Shown here in pieces: positions 10,270 to 18,581 of a stretch of 38,940 nt of DNA. Both the position numbers and the translations under genes were made by a program. The DNA comes from an uncultured Burkholderiales bacterium. GTDB taxonomy: Bacteria; Pseudomonadota; Gammaproteobacteria; Burkholderiales; Burkholderiaceae_C. Positions within the stretch are counted from its first letter, which is position 1. Every line of letters starts with the position of its first letter. Under the pieces are notes generated by a model. That model did not search any database and was not told the DNA's origin. It saw nothing but the letters and a program-made list of their open reading frames with translations. Location of the stretch: contig CAIWAO010000114.1 in assembly GCA_903910745.1 (NCBI GenBank), positions 1 through 38,940 of the forward strand, given 5' to 3'.

Positions 10270-12015
10270 ATGACTGATAAAAAAAATTTAGAGACAACTA
10301 AAAAGGCGACGGGTATCCGTAAAGGTTTGACCAATTACGGAGACACAGGTTTTTCACTTTTTTTACGTAAAGCTTTCGTTAAAGGATCTGGGTTGTCCGA
10401 TAACGCATTAGAGCGGCCTGTCGTGGGGATAATAAATACGGGTAGTGCTTACAACCCATGTCATGGGAATATGCCTCAATTAATTGAGGCGGTTAAACGC
10501 GGCGTTATGCTCGCCGGTGGCTTACCAATGGAGTTTCCAACTATCTCTATTGGAGAGAGCTTTGCTCAGCCAACGAGTATGTTTTTACGCAACTTGATGT
10601 CCATGGACACGGAGGAGATGATTCGTGCTCAGCCTATGGACTCTATTGTGCTCATTGGTGGGTGTGACAAAACGGTACCTGCCCAATTAATGGGTGCCGC
10701 CTCAGCGGGAATACCAACAATTCAGCTAATAACAGGATCCATGCTGACCGGTTCTCACCGCGGCGAGAGAGTCGGTGCATGTACTGATTGCAGAAGGTAT
10801 TGGGCGAAGTTTAGAGCCGGTGAGATTGATGAGCAGGAAATCTCAGATGTTAACAATCAATTGGTTGCAAGTGTTGGAACTTGCTCGGTGATGGGCACAG
10901 CAAGCACGATGGCATGTATTGCAGAGGCTTTAGGTATGACCGTCCCAGGTGGGGCTTCACCGCCTGCAGTGACTGCCGACAGGATTCGTGCAGCAGAGCA
11001 ATCTGGCGCGCAAGCTGTGAAAATTGCCCAAGAACATTTAACCATAGACAAAATCATCACTTCTGAATCCCTTGAAAACGCGATGAGGGTCTTGCTAGCT
11101 ATTGGTGGATCAACAAACGGTATTGTGCATTTGGCGGCCATCGCTGGACGCGTTGGTCTTGAGATTGATATGCAAGCTCTGGACCGAATGGGGCGAGATA
11201 CACCCGTTCTACTTGATTTGAAACCCTCAGGCGCTCACTATATGGAGGACTTTCACCATGCGGGTGGAATGGCGACTTTGTTAAGAGAATTAAAGCCATT
11301 GTTAAATCTCAATACATTAACTGTCATGGGCCGGACATTGGGTGACCAACTAGAGCTTGATGGACCAGGCTTTAAGCAAGATGTTGTCAGAAGTATTTCT
11401 AATCCCATTTATCCTCAGGGGGGAATCGCCGTATTGAGCGGTAACCTAGCCCCTGGAGGTGCAGTAATTAAACAATCTGCTGCAAATCCTGACCTGATGG
11501 AACATGAAGGACGCGCTGTGGTTTTTGAGAATATGGAGGACATGGCTACACGAATCGATAGTGATGATTTAGACGTTACGCCCTCAGATATTTTGGTATT
11601 AAAGAACATCGGACCTAAGGGGGCACCTGGAATGCCCGAGGCGGGATACTTACCCATTCCACAAAAATTAGCTCGCGCTGGTGTAAAAGACATGGTTCGT
11701 ATTTCCGATGGAAGAATGAGCGGAACTGCATTTGGAACAATTGTCTTGCACGTAACGCCTGAATCAGCAATTGGTGGCCCTTTAGCTCATGTTCGCAGTG
11801 GCGACAGGATCCGTCTTAGTGTAAAAAATCGTGAGATCAGCCTACTGGTCAGCGCAGAAGAGCTTGCAAAACGCGGGATTGATAACCCAATCGTAGAGCC
11901 AGCAGCAGCTAGGGGGTATCGCAAATTATTCTTACAAACCGTCACCCAAGCGGATAAAGGGGTAGATTTCGATTTTCTTCGAGCTGAACAAATTCACGGC
12001 AAAACACCTAGATAG
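10270..12015 (+). CDS. IlvD/Edd-family Fe-S sugar-acid dehydratase
   Basis: Enzymes of this family use an iron-sulfur cluster and Mg2+ to dehydrate a sugar acid to a 2-keto-3-deoxy acid, or a dihydroxy acid in branched-chain amino-acid synthesis. The 581-aa product has the three candidate cluster cysteines: Cys64 in NTGSAYNPCHGNM, Cys132 in IGGCDKTVPAQ and Cys205 in GTCSVMGTAS. The C-terminal RISDGRMSGTAFGT is the family signature. The ACTDCRRYW segment at residues 170-177 is typical of the L-arabinonate/pentonate dehydratase branch rather than true IlvD. Neighbours (receptor, second dehydratase, DapA-like aldolase, lactonase) support a role in sugar-acid breakdown. The exact substrate cannot be read from sequence, and a biosynthetic dihydroxy-acid dehydratase is less likely. 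Confidence 0.88.
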   Translation: MTDKKNLETTKKATGIRKGLTNYGDTGFSLFLRKAFVKGSGLSDNALERPVVGIINTGSAYNPCHGNMPQLIEAVKRGVMLAGGLPMEFPTISIGESFAQPTSMFLRNLMSMDTEEMIRAQPMDSIVLIGGCDKTVPAQLMGAASAGIPTIQLITGSMLTGSHRGERVGACTDCRRYWAKFRAGEIDEQEISDVNNQLVASVGTCSVMGTASTMACIAEALGMTVPGGASPPAVTADRIRAAEQSGAQAVKIAQEHLTIDKIITSESLENAMRVLLAIGGSTNGIVHLAAIAGRVGLEIDMQALDRMGRDTPVLLDLKPSGAHYMEDFHHAGGMATLLRELKPLLNLNTLTVMGRTLGDQLELDGPGFKQDVVRSISNPIYPQGGIAVLSGNLAPGGAVIKQSAANPDLMEHEGRAVVFENMEDMATRIDSDDLDVTPSDILVLKNIGPKGAPGMPEAGYLPIPQKLARAGVKDMVRISDGRMSGTAFGTIVLHVTPESAIGGPLAHVRSGDRIRLSVKNREISLLVSAEELAKRGIDNPIVEPAAARGYRKLFLQTVTQADKGVDFDFLRAEQIHGKTPR

Positions 12016-12220
12016 CTTTAAGCTTGGTTTTGATAGACTACGTCATGAAATACGACGAGTAGTAGGCTTACTTAAGAACATAGAAATGATTTTTTGCTTT
12101 TGTTGATAAATACATGAAAAGAATGACAATTCAGTTCAAAAGTAAATCTCAACAGTAAATTTGATTATTTTCTTTAATCGTCATCTCTGTTAATTAGCAC
12201 CGTTTAAATATTACTAAGTC

Positions 12221-13768
12221 ATGATTGAAAATCAAACAAAAAGTACCACCGGCTCTGTAATTCGCTTACATCCTTCAGACAATGTTGTGATTGCCCGAAT
12301 TGATGTTGGTATTGGTTCGAAAATTGAATCTGAAGGATTTACCTCCAAAAGCCAAGTGCCTGCTGGTCATAAGATTGCAGCCATTGATATTCCTAAAGGC
12401 TCGGCAATTTTAAAATACGATACCTGTATTGGGTTTGCTGCTGTTGATATTGCTGCAGGTACTTATGTCCACTCTCACAATGTAAGTTTTCAAGAGTATG
12501 ACCGTGACTACGCATACGCAAAAAACTATGTCGCAACTCCTGTCCTACCCCTTGATCAGCAGGCCCGTTTTATGGGATATGTTCGCGCGGACGGCCAAGT
12601 AGGAACTAGAAATTTTATCGGCATACTTTCAACCGTTAATTGTTCTGCAACGGTTGTACATAAAGTTGCAGAGGCATTCAGCCCTGAAAGACTTAAAGAG
12701 TTTCCCAATATCGACGGCGTAGTTGGGTTGAGTCACGGGTTGGGGTGTGGAATGGAGATGACAGGTGAGCCAATGGAGTTGTTACGGCGAACCTTAGGAG
12801 GGTACGCAAGAAATCCAAATTTCGCTGGTGTACTTATTATTGGATTAGGCTGCGAGCGAAATCAATTAGCAGGATTGATGACTCAAGAGGGACTTGAATC
12901 TAATCCAAAATTAAAAACATTTGTGATGCAAGAAAACGGGGGAACTCGCAAAACGATTGAGTCTGCAGTTCATGCTGTTCAAGGCATGCTTGCTGATGCC
13001 AACAACGTTCAAAGAGAATCTGTCTCTGCGAGTCACCTTAAAATAGGACTCCAATGCGGTGGATCTGATGGGTTTTCCTCAATTACAGCTAACCCCGCAC
13101 TTGGTGCGGCGATGGACATTTTAGTAAGACACGGTGGAACAGCAATTTTGTCTGAAACTCCAGAGATCTACGGTGTAGAGCATACCCTGACCCGCAGGGC
13201 TGTAAGCAGGGAAGTTGGTGAAAAACTAATTGAGCGGATTCGTTGGTGGAAGGATGTTTACTCCCCCGGACGGGATGTACAAATTAACGGGGCTGTTAGT
13301 CCAGGAAACCAAGTTGGCGGATTGGCTAATATCTTTGAGAAGTCTCTTGGCTCTTCTATGAAGGGCGGAACAACTGGGTTGATGCAGGTTTATCGATATG
13401 CCGATCCTGTAAGAGATCATGGGTTTGTATTTATGGATACACCAGGATTTGATCCATGTTCTGCTACTGGACAAATTGCTGGAGGAGCCAACATGATCAT
13501 GTTCACAACTGGAAGAGGATCCATGTTTGGCGCCAAGCCAGTACCCTCGGTTAAATTGGCTACGAACACTAAAATGTATTTGAACTTAACAGAGGATATG
13601 GATCTTAATTGCGGTGAGATTCTTGACGGCACTGCAACCTTACAAGAAATTGGACAAAGAATTTTCGATTTAATGCTCAAAGTAGCCTCTGGCGAGAGAA
13701 CCAAGAGTGAATTACTAGACTTGGGGAACCATGAGTTTGTTCCTTGGAACATCGGTGTAGTTAGCTAA
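12221..13768 (+). CDS. UxaA/GarD-family sugar-acid dehydratase
   Basis: Members of this family (altronate and galactarate dehydratases) remove water from hexonates or aldarates, using a metal ion. The 515-aa protein is full length and joins an N-terminal SAF-type domain (about residues 12-95, starting VIRLHPSDNVVIARIDVGIG) to the large UxaA domain. That domain opens with GYVRADGQVGTRNFIGILSTVNC and includes the Cys/His-rich GLSHGLGCGMEM and IGLGCERNQ segments. Conserved LQCGGSDGFSSITANPALG and TGRGSMFGAKPVPSVKLATN follow. It lies 205 bases after the IlvD-type gene, so it may have its own promoter. Two unrelated dehydratase families side by side suggest two substrates or two steps of a diacid/hexonate route. 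The substrate is not assignable from sequence. Confidence 0.88.
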   Translation: MIENQTKSTTGSVIRLHPSDNVVIARIDVGIGSKIESEGFTSKSQVPAGHKIAAIDIPKGSAILKYDTCIGFAAVDIAAGTYVHSHNVSFQEYDRDYAYAKNYVATPVLPLDQQARFMGYVRADGQVGTRNFIGILSTVNCSATVVHKVAEAFSPERLKEFPNIDGVVGLSHGLGCGMEMTGEPMELLRRTLGGYARNPNFAGVLIIGLGCERNQLAGLMTQEGLESNPKLKTFVMQENGGTRKTIESAVHAVQGMLADANNVQRESVSASHLKIGLQCGGSDGFSSITANPALGAAMDILVRHGGTAILSETPEIYGVEHTLTRRAVSREVGEKLIERIRWWKDVYSPGRDVQINGAVSPGNQVGGLANIFEKSLGSSMKGGTTGLMQVYRYADPVRDHGFVFMDTPGFDPCSATGQIAGGANMIMFTTGRGSMFGAKPVPSVKLATNTKMYLNLTEDMDLNCGEILDGTATLQEIGQRIFDLMLKVASGERTKSELLDLGNHEFVPWNIGVVS

Positions 13769-13853
13769 ATTTTCAAATATAGACTAATTACTAAAACTCA
13801 AAAGCATAGAGAATAATTTTTATAAAACACAAATCATTAATATCCATCAAGTT

Positions 13854-14792
13854 ATGAATACAACTCAACACCACCCAAAAGGTATTTATTCTCCAGTTCT
13901 CACCCCTTTTAACAATGACGGTAGTCCAGATCTTGATCGTTTCGCTAGGCACTGCCGGTGGCTAATTGATCAAGATGTTGGTTTAGCAATATTCGGAACT
14001 AATTCTGAAGCTACCTCCCTCTCGCTTGTCGAGAAGCATAAACTCTTAGATACTCTGATCGACTCTAAGATTCCCGCCCAGCGCATGATGCCAGGTACCG
14101 GAGCTTGCGCGTTGGCAGATGCCATCGAGCTTACACGCCATGCTGTTGAGGTAGGTTGCGGTGGTGTGTTGATGTTGCCCCCTTTTTATTACAAAGGTGT
14201 GAGTGAGGAGGGACTTTTCCGGGCCTATGCAACCGTTATAGATGCTGTTGCGGATGAGAGGCTTCGCATTTATTTGTATCACATACCACCCGTATCTGGG
14301 GTGCCCATTCCCCTGAGCCTGATTTCAAGATTAATGAAGGCCTACCCAAAAGCTATTGCCGGTATTAAAGATAGCTCAGGAGACTGGAGCAATACAGAGG
14401 CAATGCTAAAAGAATTTCAACCTCACGGTTTTGATGTCTTTGCTGGAAGTGAAACCTTTTTATTGGCTAATTTGCGAGGCGGGGGCGTTGGCTGCATTAC
14501 CGCTACTGGTAACGTGAACCCAAGCCCCATGGTTCAACTTTACAACACTTGGCAGGAAAATCCCTCCAAGGCAGATGCTGACCAAGCAAATCTTGATGCG
14601 ACCCGTTCTGTGTTTGCAAAATTTCCGATGATTCCAGCTATGAAAGCTGCAATTGCTTGGAAAACTGGCAGATCTGATTGGGGCAACGTAAGGCCTCCCT
14701 TGGTTGAATTATCAACTGATCAATCAAAGCAGTTACAAGAGTTACTGACTCAAGTTAATTTTGAGATGCCTAATGCATCTAGTCTGGCTTGA
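13854..14792 (+). CDS. DapA-family class I aldolase/dehydratase
   Basis: This is a TIM-barrel Schiff-base enzyme of the dihydrodipicolinate synthase/N-acetylneuraminate lyase family. In sugar-acid clusters such enzymes cleave 2-keto-3-deoxy sugar acids to pyruvate plus an aldehyde, or dehydrate them further. The 312-aa length is normal. The Schiff-base lysine is Lys172 (GIKDSSGD) and the catalytic tyrosine is Tyr142 (YLYHIPP). The substrate-binding loop reads GTNSEATSL at 48-56 in place of the usual GTTGE-type loop, which suggests a substrate other than that of true DapA. It sits 85 bases after the UxaA-type gene and 17 bases before the lactonase gene, so it is probably co-transcribed. It is unlikely to be the lysine-biosynthesis DapA. 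Confidence 0.87.
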   Translation: MNTTQHHPKGIYSPVLTPFNNDGSPDLDRFARHCRWLIDQDVGLAIFGTNSEATSLSLVEKHKLLDTLIDSKIPAQRMMPGTGACALADAIELTRHAVEVGCGGVLMLPPFYYKGVSEEGLFRAYATVIDAVADERLRIYLYHIPPVSGVPIPLSLISRLMKAYPKAIAGIKDSSGDWSNTEAMLKEFQPHGFDVFAGSETFLLANLRGGGVGCITATGNVNPSPMVQLYNTWQENPSKADADQANLDATRSVFAKFPMIPAMKAAIAWKTGRSDWGNVRPPLVELSTDQSKQLQELLTQVNFEMPNASSLA

Positions 14793-14809
14793 ATTAAATT
14801 AAGTCGGCC

Positions 14810-15937
14810 ATGACAGATAAAACTACTAAAAGCGCAAGTACTTTTGTATATGTTTCCAATGCGGATGATGGGGATATCTGCGCTTACGAACTAGTTTCCA
14901 GTCAGCCCCAGGGTTCTAAGAATACAACCGCACATTTGAAATCAATTGGTCGCACCCAAGTTGGCAATCTAGTTATGCCGATGGTTGCTACATCAGATGG
15001 AATGACACTGCTCGCGGCTGTTAGGTCTGCTCCCTATTCTTTGCACTCCTTTAAGATCAATCCAACTGATGGTAAATTAAATTGGCTCGCCACAACTCCA
15101 TTGCCAGACAGTATGGTCTATATCTCTTTGGATAAGAGCGGGAAGTGGCTTTTGTCAACATCCTTTGGGGGTCATAAAAATTACGTCCATAAAGTGAATC
15201 AAGATTCATCGGTGGATCCAATACCAGTTCAATCGTTTTCTAGCGGGGGTAAAAATCCCCACTCAATTGTTACTGATCATCAGAACCAATTCGTATATGT
15301 TCCCCATCTGGGATCGGATGAAATTAAAGTTCATCCCTTCAATCCAACCCTTGCAAAGCCTATAGGTGAGTCACCGATCGTTGCGAGTGTTGAAAAAGAG
15401 TTCGGTCCAAGGCATATCGTCGTATCCCCAGATAATAAGTTTGCATATGCGATTACGGAGATGATGGGTAAGGTTTTGGTGTTCTCTATCGACTCAATCT
15501 CTGGAGCTATAACTCCTTTGCAGTCTATTTCAAGCCTTCCAATTGACACAAAACTGGTTCCAGGAAAACCAAGACCCCCTACGGGTTCACCTGATGCGGT
15601 TGCATTTGATGATACAAATATGATTTACAGCTCAGAGATTAAATTAACCCCTAACGGAAAATATTTATATACATCTGATAGAGCTAACAACTCTTTAAGT
15701 GGTTTTGAAGTAGATTCAACTACTGGCAAAGTTAAGTATTTATTCACAACCCCGACTGAGCAAATGCCTAGAGGGTTTGGTATCGATCCTGATGGAGCTT
15801 TTTTGGTTGCGACTGGGCAGAAATCAGAGAACGTATCACTCTATTCCATCAACCAAGATAATGGAGAGCTAAAACTTATCGAAAGAGTGCCAGGAGGAAA
15901 GGGCGCTAATTGGGTTACTTTTGTCAAAAAACAGTAA
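14810..15937 (+). CDS. Lactonase, seven-bladed beta-propeller family
   Basis: The 375-aa product resembles the lactonase/6-phosphogluconolactonase (Pgl, YbhE-type) beta-propeller family, which hydrolyses sugar lactones to sugar acids. Typical blade repeats are visible: FVYVSNADDGDICAYEL near the start, GGKNPHSIVTDHQNQFVYVPHLGSDEIKVH in the middle, FGPRHIVVSPDNKFAYAITE, and LTPNGKYLYTSDRANNSLSGFEVD near the end. No signal peptide is evident, so a cytoplasmic location is likely. As the last gene of the sugar-acid cluster it would feed the two dehydratases by opening the lactone formed by a sugar dehydrogenase, though no such dehydrogenase is in the window. It converges on the next gene with 47 bases between them. 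Confidence 0.82.
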   Translation: MTDKTTKSASTFVYVSNADDGDICAYELVSSQPQGSKNTTAHLKSIGRTQVGNLVMPMVATSDGMTLLAAVRSAPYSLHSFKINPTDGKLNWLATTPLPDSMVYISLDKSGKWLLSTSFGGHKNYVHKVNQDSSVDPIPVQSFSSGGKNPHSIVTDHQNQFVYVPHLGSDEIKVHPFNPTLAKPIGESPIVASVEKEFGPRHIVVSPDNKFAYAITEMMGKVLVFSIDSISGAITPLQSISSLPIDTKLVPGKPRPPTGSPDAVAFDDTNMIYSSEIKLTPNGKYLYTSDRANNSLSGFEVDSTTGKVKYLFTTPTEQMPRGFGIDPDGAFLVATGQKSENVSLYSINQDNGELKLIERVPGGKGANWVTFVKKQ

Positions 15938-15984
15938 CCCATATTATTTGCTCCTTTGTACTTCAAAACACTCTAATACGCCTC

Positions 15985-16710
15985 TTAAGCTCCTAATGCC
16001 ATTGAAATTACACCGTTAACCAATTGGTTAAAGAGTGCAGGATCTGCTCCCGAAACATACTCTGGTGTTACTGTATAGGTTCCAACTACGGCTACACAGG
16101 GCGTATTGGTCACGCGTAGCTCTTTAGTAAGTTGAATCAGAGCGGATAGGTCATTTATCAATACCGCTTTTCTCGAAAGTACAAGACTCGGAAGGTTCAC
16201 TTCGATGTTGCTTGCTCTGGTAACGCGCTCTATAGCGGACCAATTTTTGCTGTTTAATCCTAAATCTTGAAATACCTTGAAGCTAGATTTAGTAAACTCA
16301 CTTGTGTGCTCGGGCATGAATCTTCGTATCGCTAAAAACGCTAAAGCATACTCAACACCGTCTCTTTTATTAGGCAAGGGTGATAGCTCAAATTTAAGCT
16401 CTTTAGGCAAAGACTTTGATAAATTCAAAAAGAAGTTAAAGTAGTTGTAAGAATAAGGGCAATTGGGACTAAAAAAGACTCTTACCGTGTTTTCCTCTTT
16501 TACGATGGATGGTACTTGCAAAAAGGGTCTTATTTGCTGATTTTGAGTAGTTAGTTGCTCGGAATTCTCAATCTTAACCAATTGAGAAACAGTCGAGGAT
16601 AGTGACTCCTTCGTTGCGATCAAAGTTGTTGCGCAAATTGATATATATTTAAATAATCCTCTTCTTTTGTTAAATAATTTGGCATTAACTTGAGGGGGTG
16701 TTTTTATCAT
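15985..16710 (-). CDS. Exported thioredoxin-fold (DsbA/TrbB-like) protein with lone active-site Cys
   Basis: The 241-aa product has a thioredoxin-like core starting VRVFFSPNCPYSYNYFNFF (residues 76-94). The expected CxxC is CPYS at 84-87, so the second cysteine is replaced by serine. A cis-Pro loop follows at NTPCV (Pro204, Cys205), and that Cys is the only other one in the core. The N-terminus has KRRGLFKYISICATTLIA (residues 15-32), which looks like a twin-arginine or ordinary signal sequence. It lies 10 bases downstream of the secretion-ATPase gene, in the same operon and beside genes for very cysteine-rich exported proteins. A role as a disulfide isomerase or chaperone for those proteins is inferred. 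Conjugation systems carry similar DsbC/TrbB-like helpers. A classical oxidase role is doubtful with one Cys. Confidence 0.68.
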   Translation of the reverse strand: MIKTPPQVNAKLFNKRRGLFKYISICATTLIATKESLSSTVSQLVKIENSEQLTTQNQQIRPFLQVPSIVKEENTVRVFFSPNCPYSYNYFNFFLNLSKSLPKELKFELSPLPNKRDGVEYALAFLAIRRFMPEHTSEFTKSSFKVFQDLGLNSKNWSAIERVTRASNIEVNLPSLVLSRKAVLINDLSALIQLTKELRVTNTPCVAVVGTYTVTPEYVSGADPALFNQLVNGVISMALGA

Positions 16711-16720
16711 TTCTTTTTAC

Positions 16721-18289
16721 TTACCAGCCTTGCTCTGTATTTAAGACACCAGATAAATCGACCTGTTCTTCTAAATGCATGGGTGTTTTAGACAGGGACG
16801 CTTGAGGAACTGCGGAAAGTTCTTTCTTTTGAACATCAATAGCACTTCTCATCAATTCATGACTCATACTTAAGTGCATATTTTGATCAATAACACTTTG
16901 AATTTGCAAATAGCTAAGACCATATGTGGCAACAAATTCAGTTCTAAGGCTAGGCTCAAGGGCTGCCTGATGATGGGACTCTAATTTAATCATACACTCG
17001 GCTAATTTGGTGTCTCCGCTTTCAACACTTCGGATTCCGCACATTGCAAGTGTTTCATATTGAATTTGATTCTTGGCAGCTGTGTACACACCCTCGGTAT
17101 TGAAAATTGGGGAGCGTATGATTTTCTTTATAAGGTGATCAATACTTATTGCCTCAATTAATGCCTTAACACCAATTTTTATATTTGAGCTTGTTTCGTA
17201 AAATATCTTAGGCAGATGCAGTCCGTTTAATTTCATCCAATCAACTTCCAGTTTATTCAGTATTCTTTTACAAGGTACTCGTTGGTATTGATTTATTAAT
17301 CTTTGAGCAATGACCATCTTCAACGTATCCGCCACTCTAAATGCATCCCTGTCCTTATCTAGTGTTAGTTCCAGCATACGACTGATTGTTTGTGCTGCAC
17401 TGCTTGCATGTATGGTTGCAAGAACTAGGTGTCCGGTTTGAGCCGCTTGTAGGGCAACTTCCATTGTCTCCGAGTCCCTTATTTCTCCTATCAAAATGAC
17501 ATCTGGATCAGATCTCAGTGCACTTCTTAGGCCTGCCGCGAAAGTGACTTGTCCATGCGTTTGTACTTGGGTTATAGGGCCATCCCCACTAATTCTAAAT
17601 TCCACCGGGTTTTCTATGGTGAATATAGAGCGGGATCCATCATTGAGTTCGCTGATCATGGCATTAAGAAGTGTTGTCTTGCCTGAGCCTGTCGGTCCTG
17701 AGACCAAGATAAGCCCTGAAGGCTCATTCAAAACTCTTTTGATTTCACTCTCTAAAATTTTAGATAAACTCATCTCACTCAATCTTGGTGTTCTTTGTTG
17801 ATCTAATATCCTGCAAACGATACTGAATCCACCAAATGTCTTTTGAAATTGAACCCGTATGTCTATTTTGTAGGGTTCTTTATCTTTGACTTTCAGGGAT
17901 TCTTCAATTGCCCACCAATACGGAAAATCCAAACTAAATCTGCTGGAGATGATTTCAGCCTGTGTTCCTCCTATGGTGTTGTTTGATAGTTGGAGTAGCT
18001 TTGTTTCAAAATGCATAGGATCGCCAAGAGCTGGATTGAAGTAATGACGCACAAAGCCAGATTTAGTTCTTATATTCACGAATACACAAAACTTGCCGTT
18101 AACTACTTTACCGTTAAAGTGAACATCAGAGCATTTAGTTGCAACTGCGAATGCAAGTGAGCGCAATATGGTGGATTCAACCTGGATGTGATCCGGATTT
18201 TGAGATATATACATGAGAGCTCGCTTCTCATCCCCAGTTAGGGAGAAAAGACTCAGGTATTCGGGCAATGGTTGAGTTGAAGATTGCAT
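16721..18289 (-). CDS. GspE/PilB/PilT-type secretion ATPase
   Basis: This is a hexameric traffic ATPase of the type II secretion/type IV pilus/conjugation superfamily, acting at the cytoplasmic face of the inner membrane. In the 522-aa product the N-terminal domain has KCSDVHF (52-58), equivalent to the ASDIHIEP element of GspE/PilB. Walker A is GPTGSGKT (198-205), the Asp box is FTIENPVEF (223-231), Walker B is ILIGEIRD (265-272) and the His box is TGHLVLATIHASS (285-297). The zinc-binding four-cysteine module of GspE/PilB is absent, and the roughly 190-residue C-terminal part is unlike the common families. Size and N-domain recall PilQ-type ATPases of plasmid thin pili (IncI R64). It is first in a two-gene operon divergent from TraN-like genes, and no pilin, secretin or inner-membrane platform gene is nearby. 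Confidence 0.82.
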   Translation of the reverse strand: MQSSTQPLPEYLSLFSLTGDEKRALMYISQNPDHIQVESTILRSLAFAVATKCSDVHFNGKVVNGKFCVFVNIRTKSGFVRHYFNPALGDPMHFETKLLQLSNNTIGGTQAEIISSRFSLDFPYWWAIEESLKVKDKEPYKIDIRVQFQKTFGGFSIVCRILDQQRTPRLSEMSLSKILESEIKRVLNEPSGLILVSGPTGSGKTTLLNAMISELNDGSRSIFTIENPVEFRISGDGPITQVQTHGQVTFAAGLRSALRSDPDVILIGEIRDSETMEVALQAAQTGHLVLATIHASSAAQTISRMLELTLDKDRDAFRVADTLKMVIAQRLINQYQRVPCKRILNKLEVDWMKLNGLHLPKIFYETSSNIKIGVKALIEAISIDHLIKKIIRSPIFNTEGVYTAAKNQIQYETLAMCGIRSVESGDTKLAECMIKLESHHQAALEPSLRTEFVATYGLSYLQIQSVIDQNMHLSMSHELMRSAIDVQKKELSAVPQASLSKTPMHLEEQVDLSGVLNTEQGW

Positions 18290-18400
18290 TTATGAGAAGT
18301 TAAATACAGGGGCATACTTTGATCTATTCAAGGACTTACCAAATTGGGTTCTTGCATTTCAATAATATAGTCTATTTAAAATTTCTTAAATGATTTCAAT

Positions 18401-18454
18401 GATCAATTGTTGATCGCGACATTTATGAATTAGCCTTTTTACTGATTGATCAAT
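18401..18454. promoter_or_regulatory. Repeated TTGATCAA-type palindromes in divergent control region
   Basis: The 292 bases between the divergent ATPase and Cys-repeat genes (18290-18581) hold no gene. Two related palindromes stand there: GATCAA-TTG-TTGATC at 18401-18415 and ATTGATCAAT at 18445-18454. They share the half-site TTGATC and look like operators for a regulator acting on both transcription units. The rest is AT-rich and must contain both promoters, but I could not fix the -35 and -10 boxes with confidence. No regulator gene is adjacent. Confidence 0.35.
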
Positions 18455-18581
18455 GTTTACTTTAATAAAACTGAATTTGGTCGACTAAACATCATCCATT
18501 CTCTTCTTTAATACATGCTTGTAGTAAGGTACGTAGCTTGAAAATTTAAAAAAATACAAATCCTAAAGAATAGATCTCTGA

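Noticed and set aside
10857-11693. Several antisense open frames over the IlvD/Edd-type dehydratase
   Set aside because: They are shadows of a strongly conserved gene on the other strand, with no independent signals.
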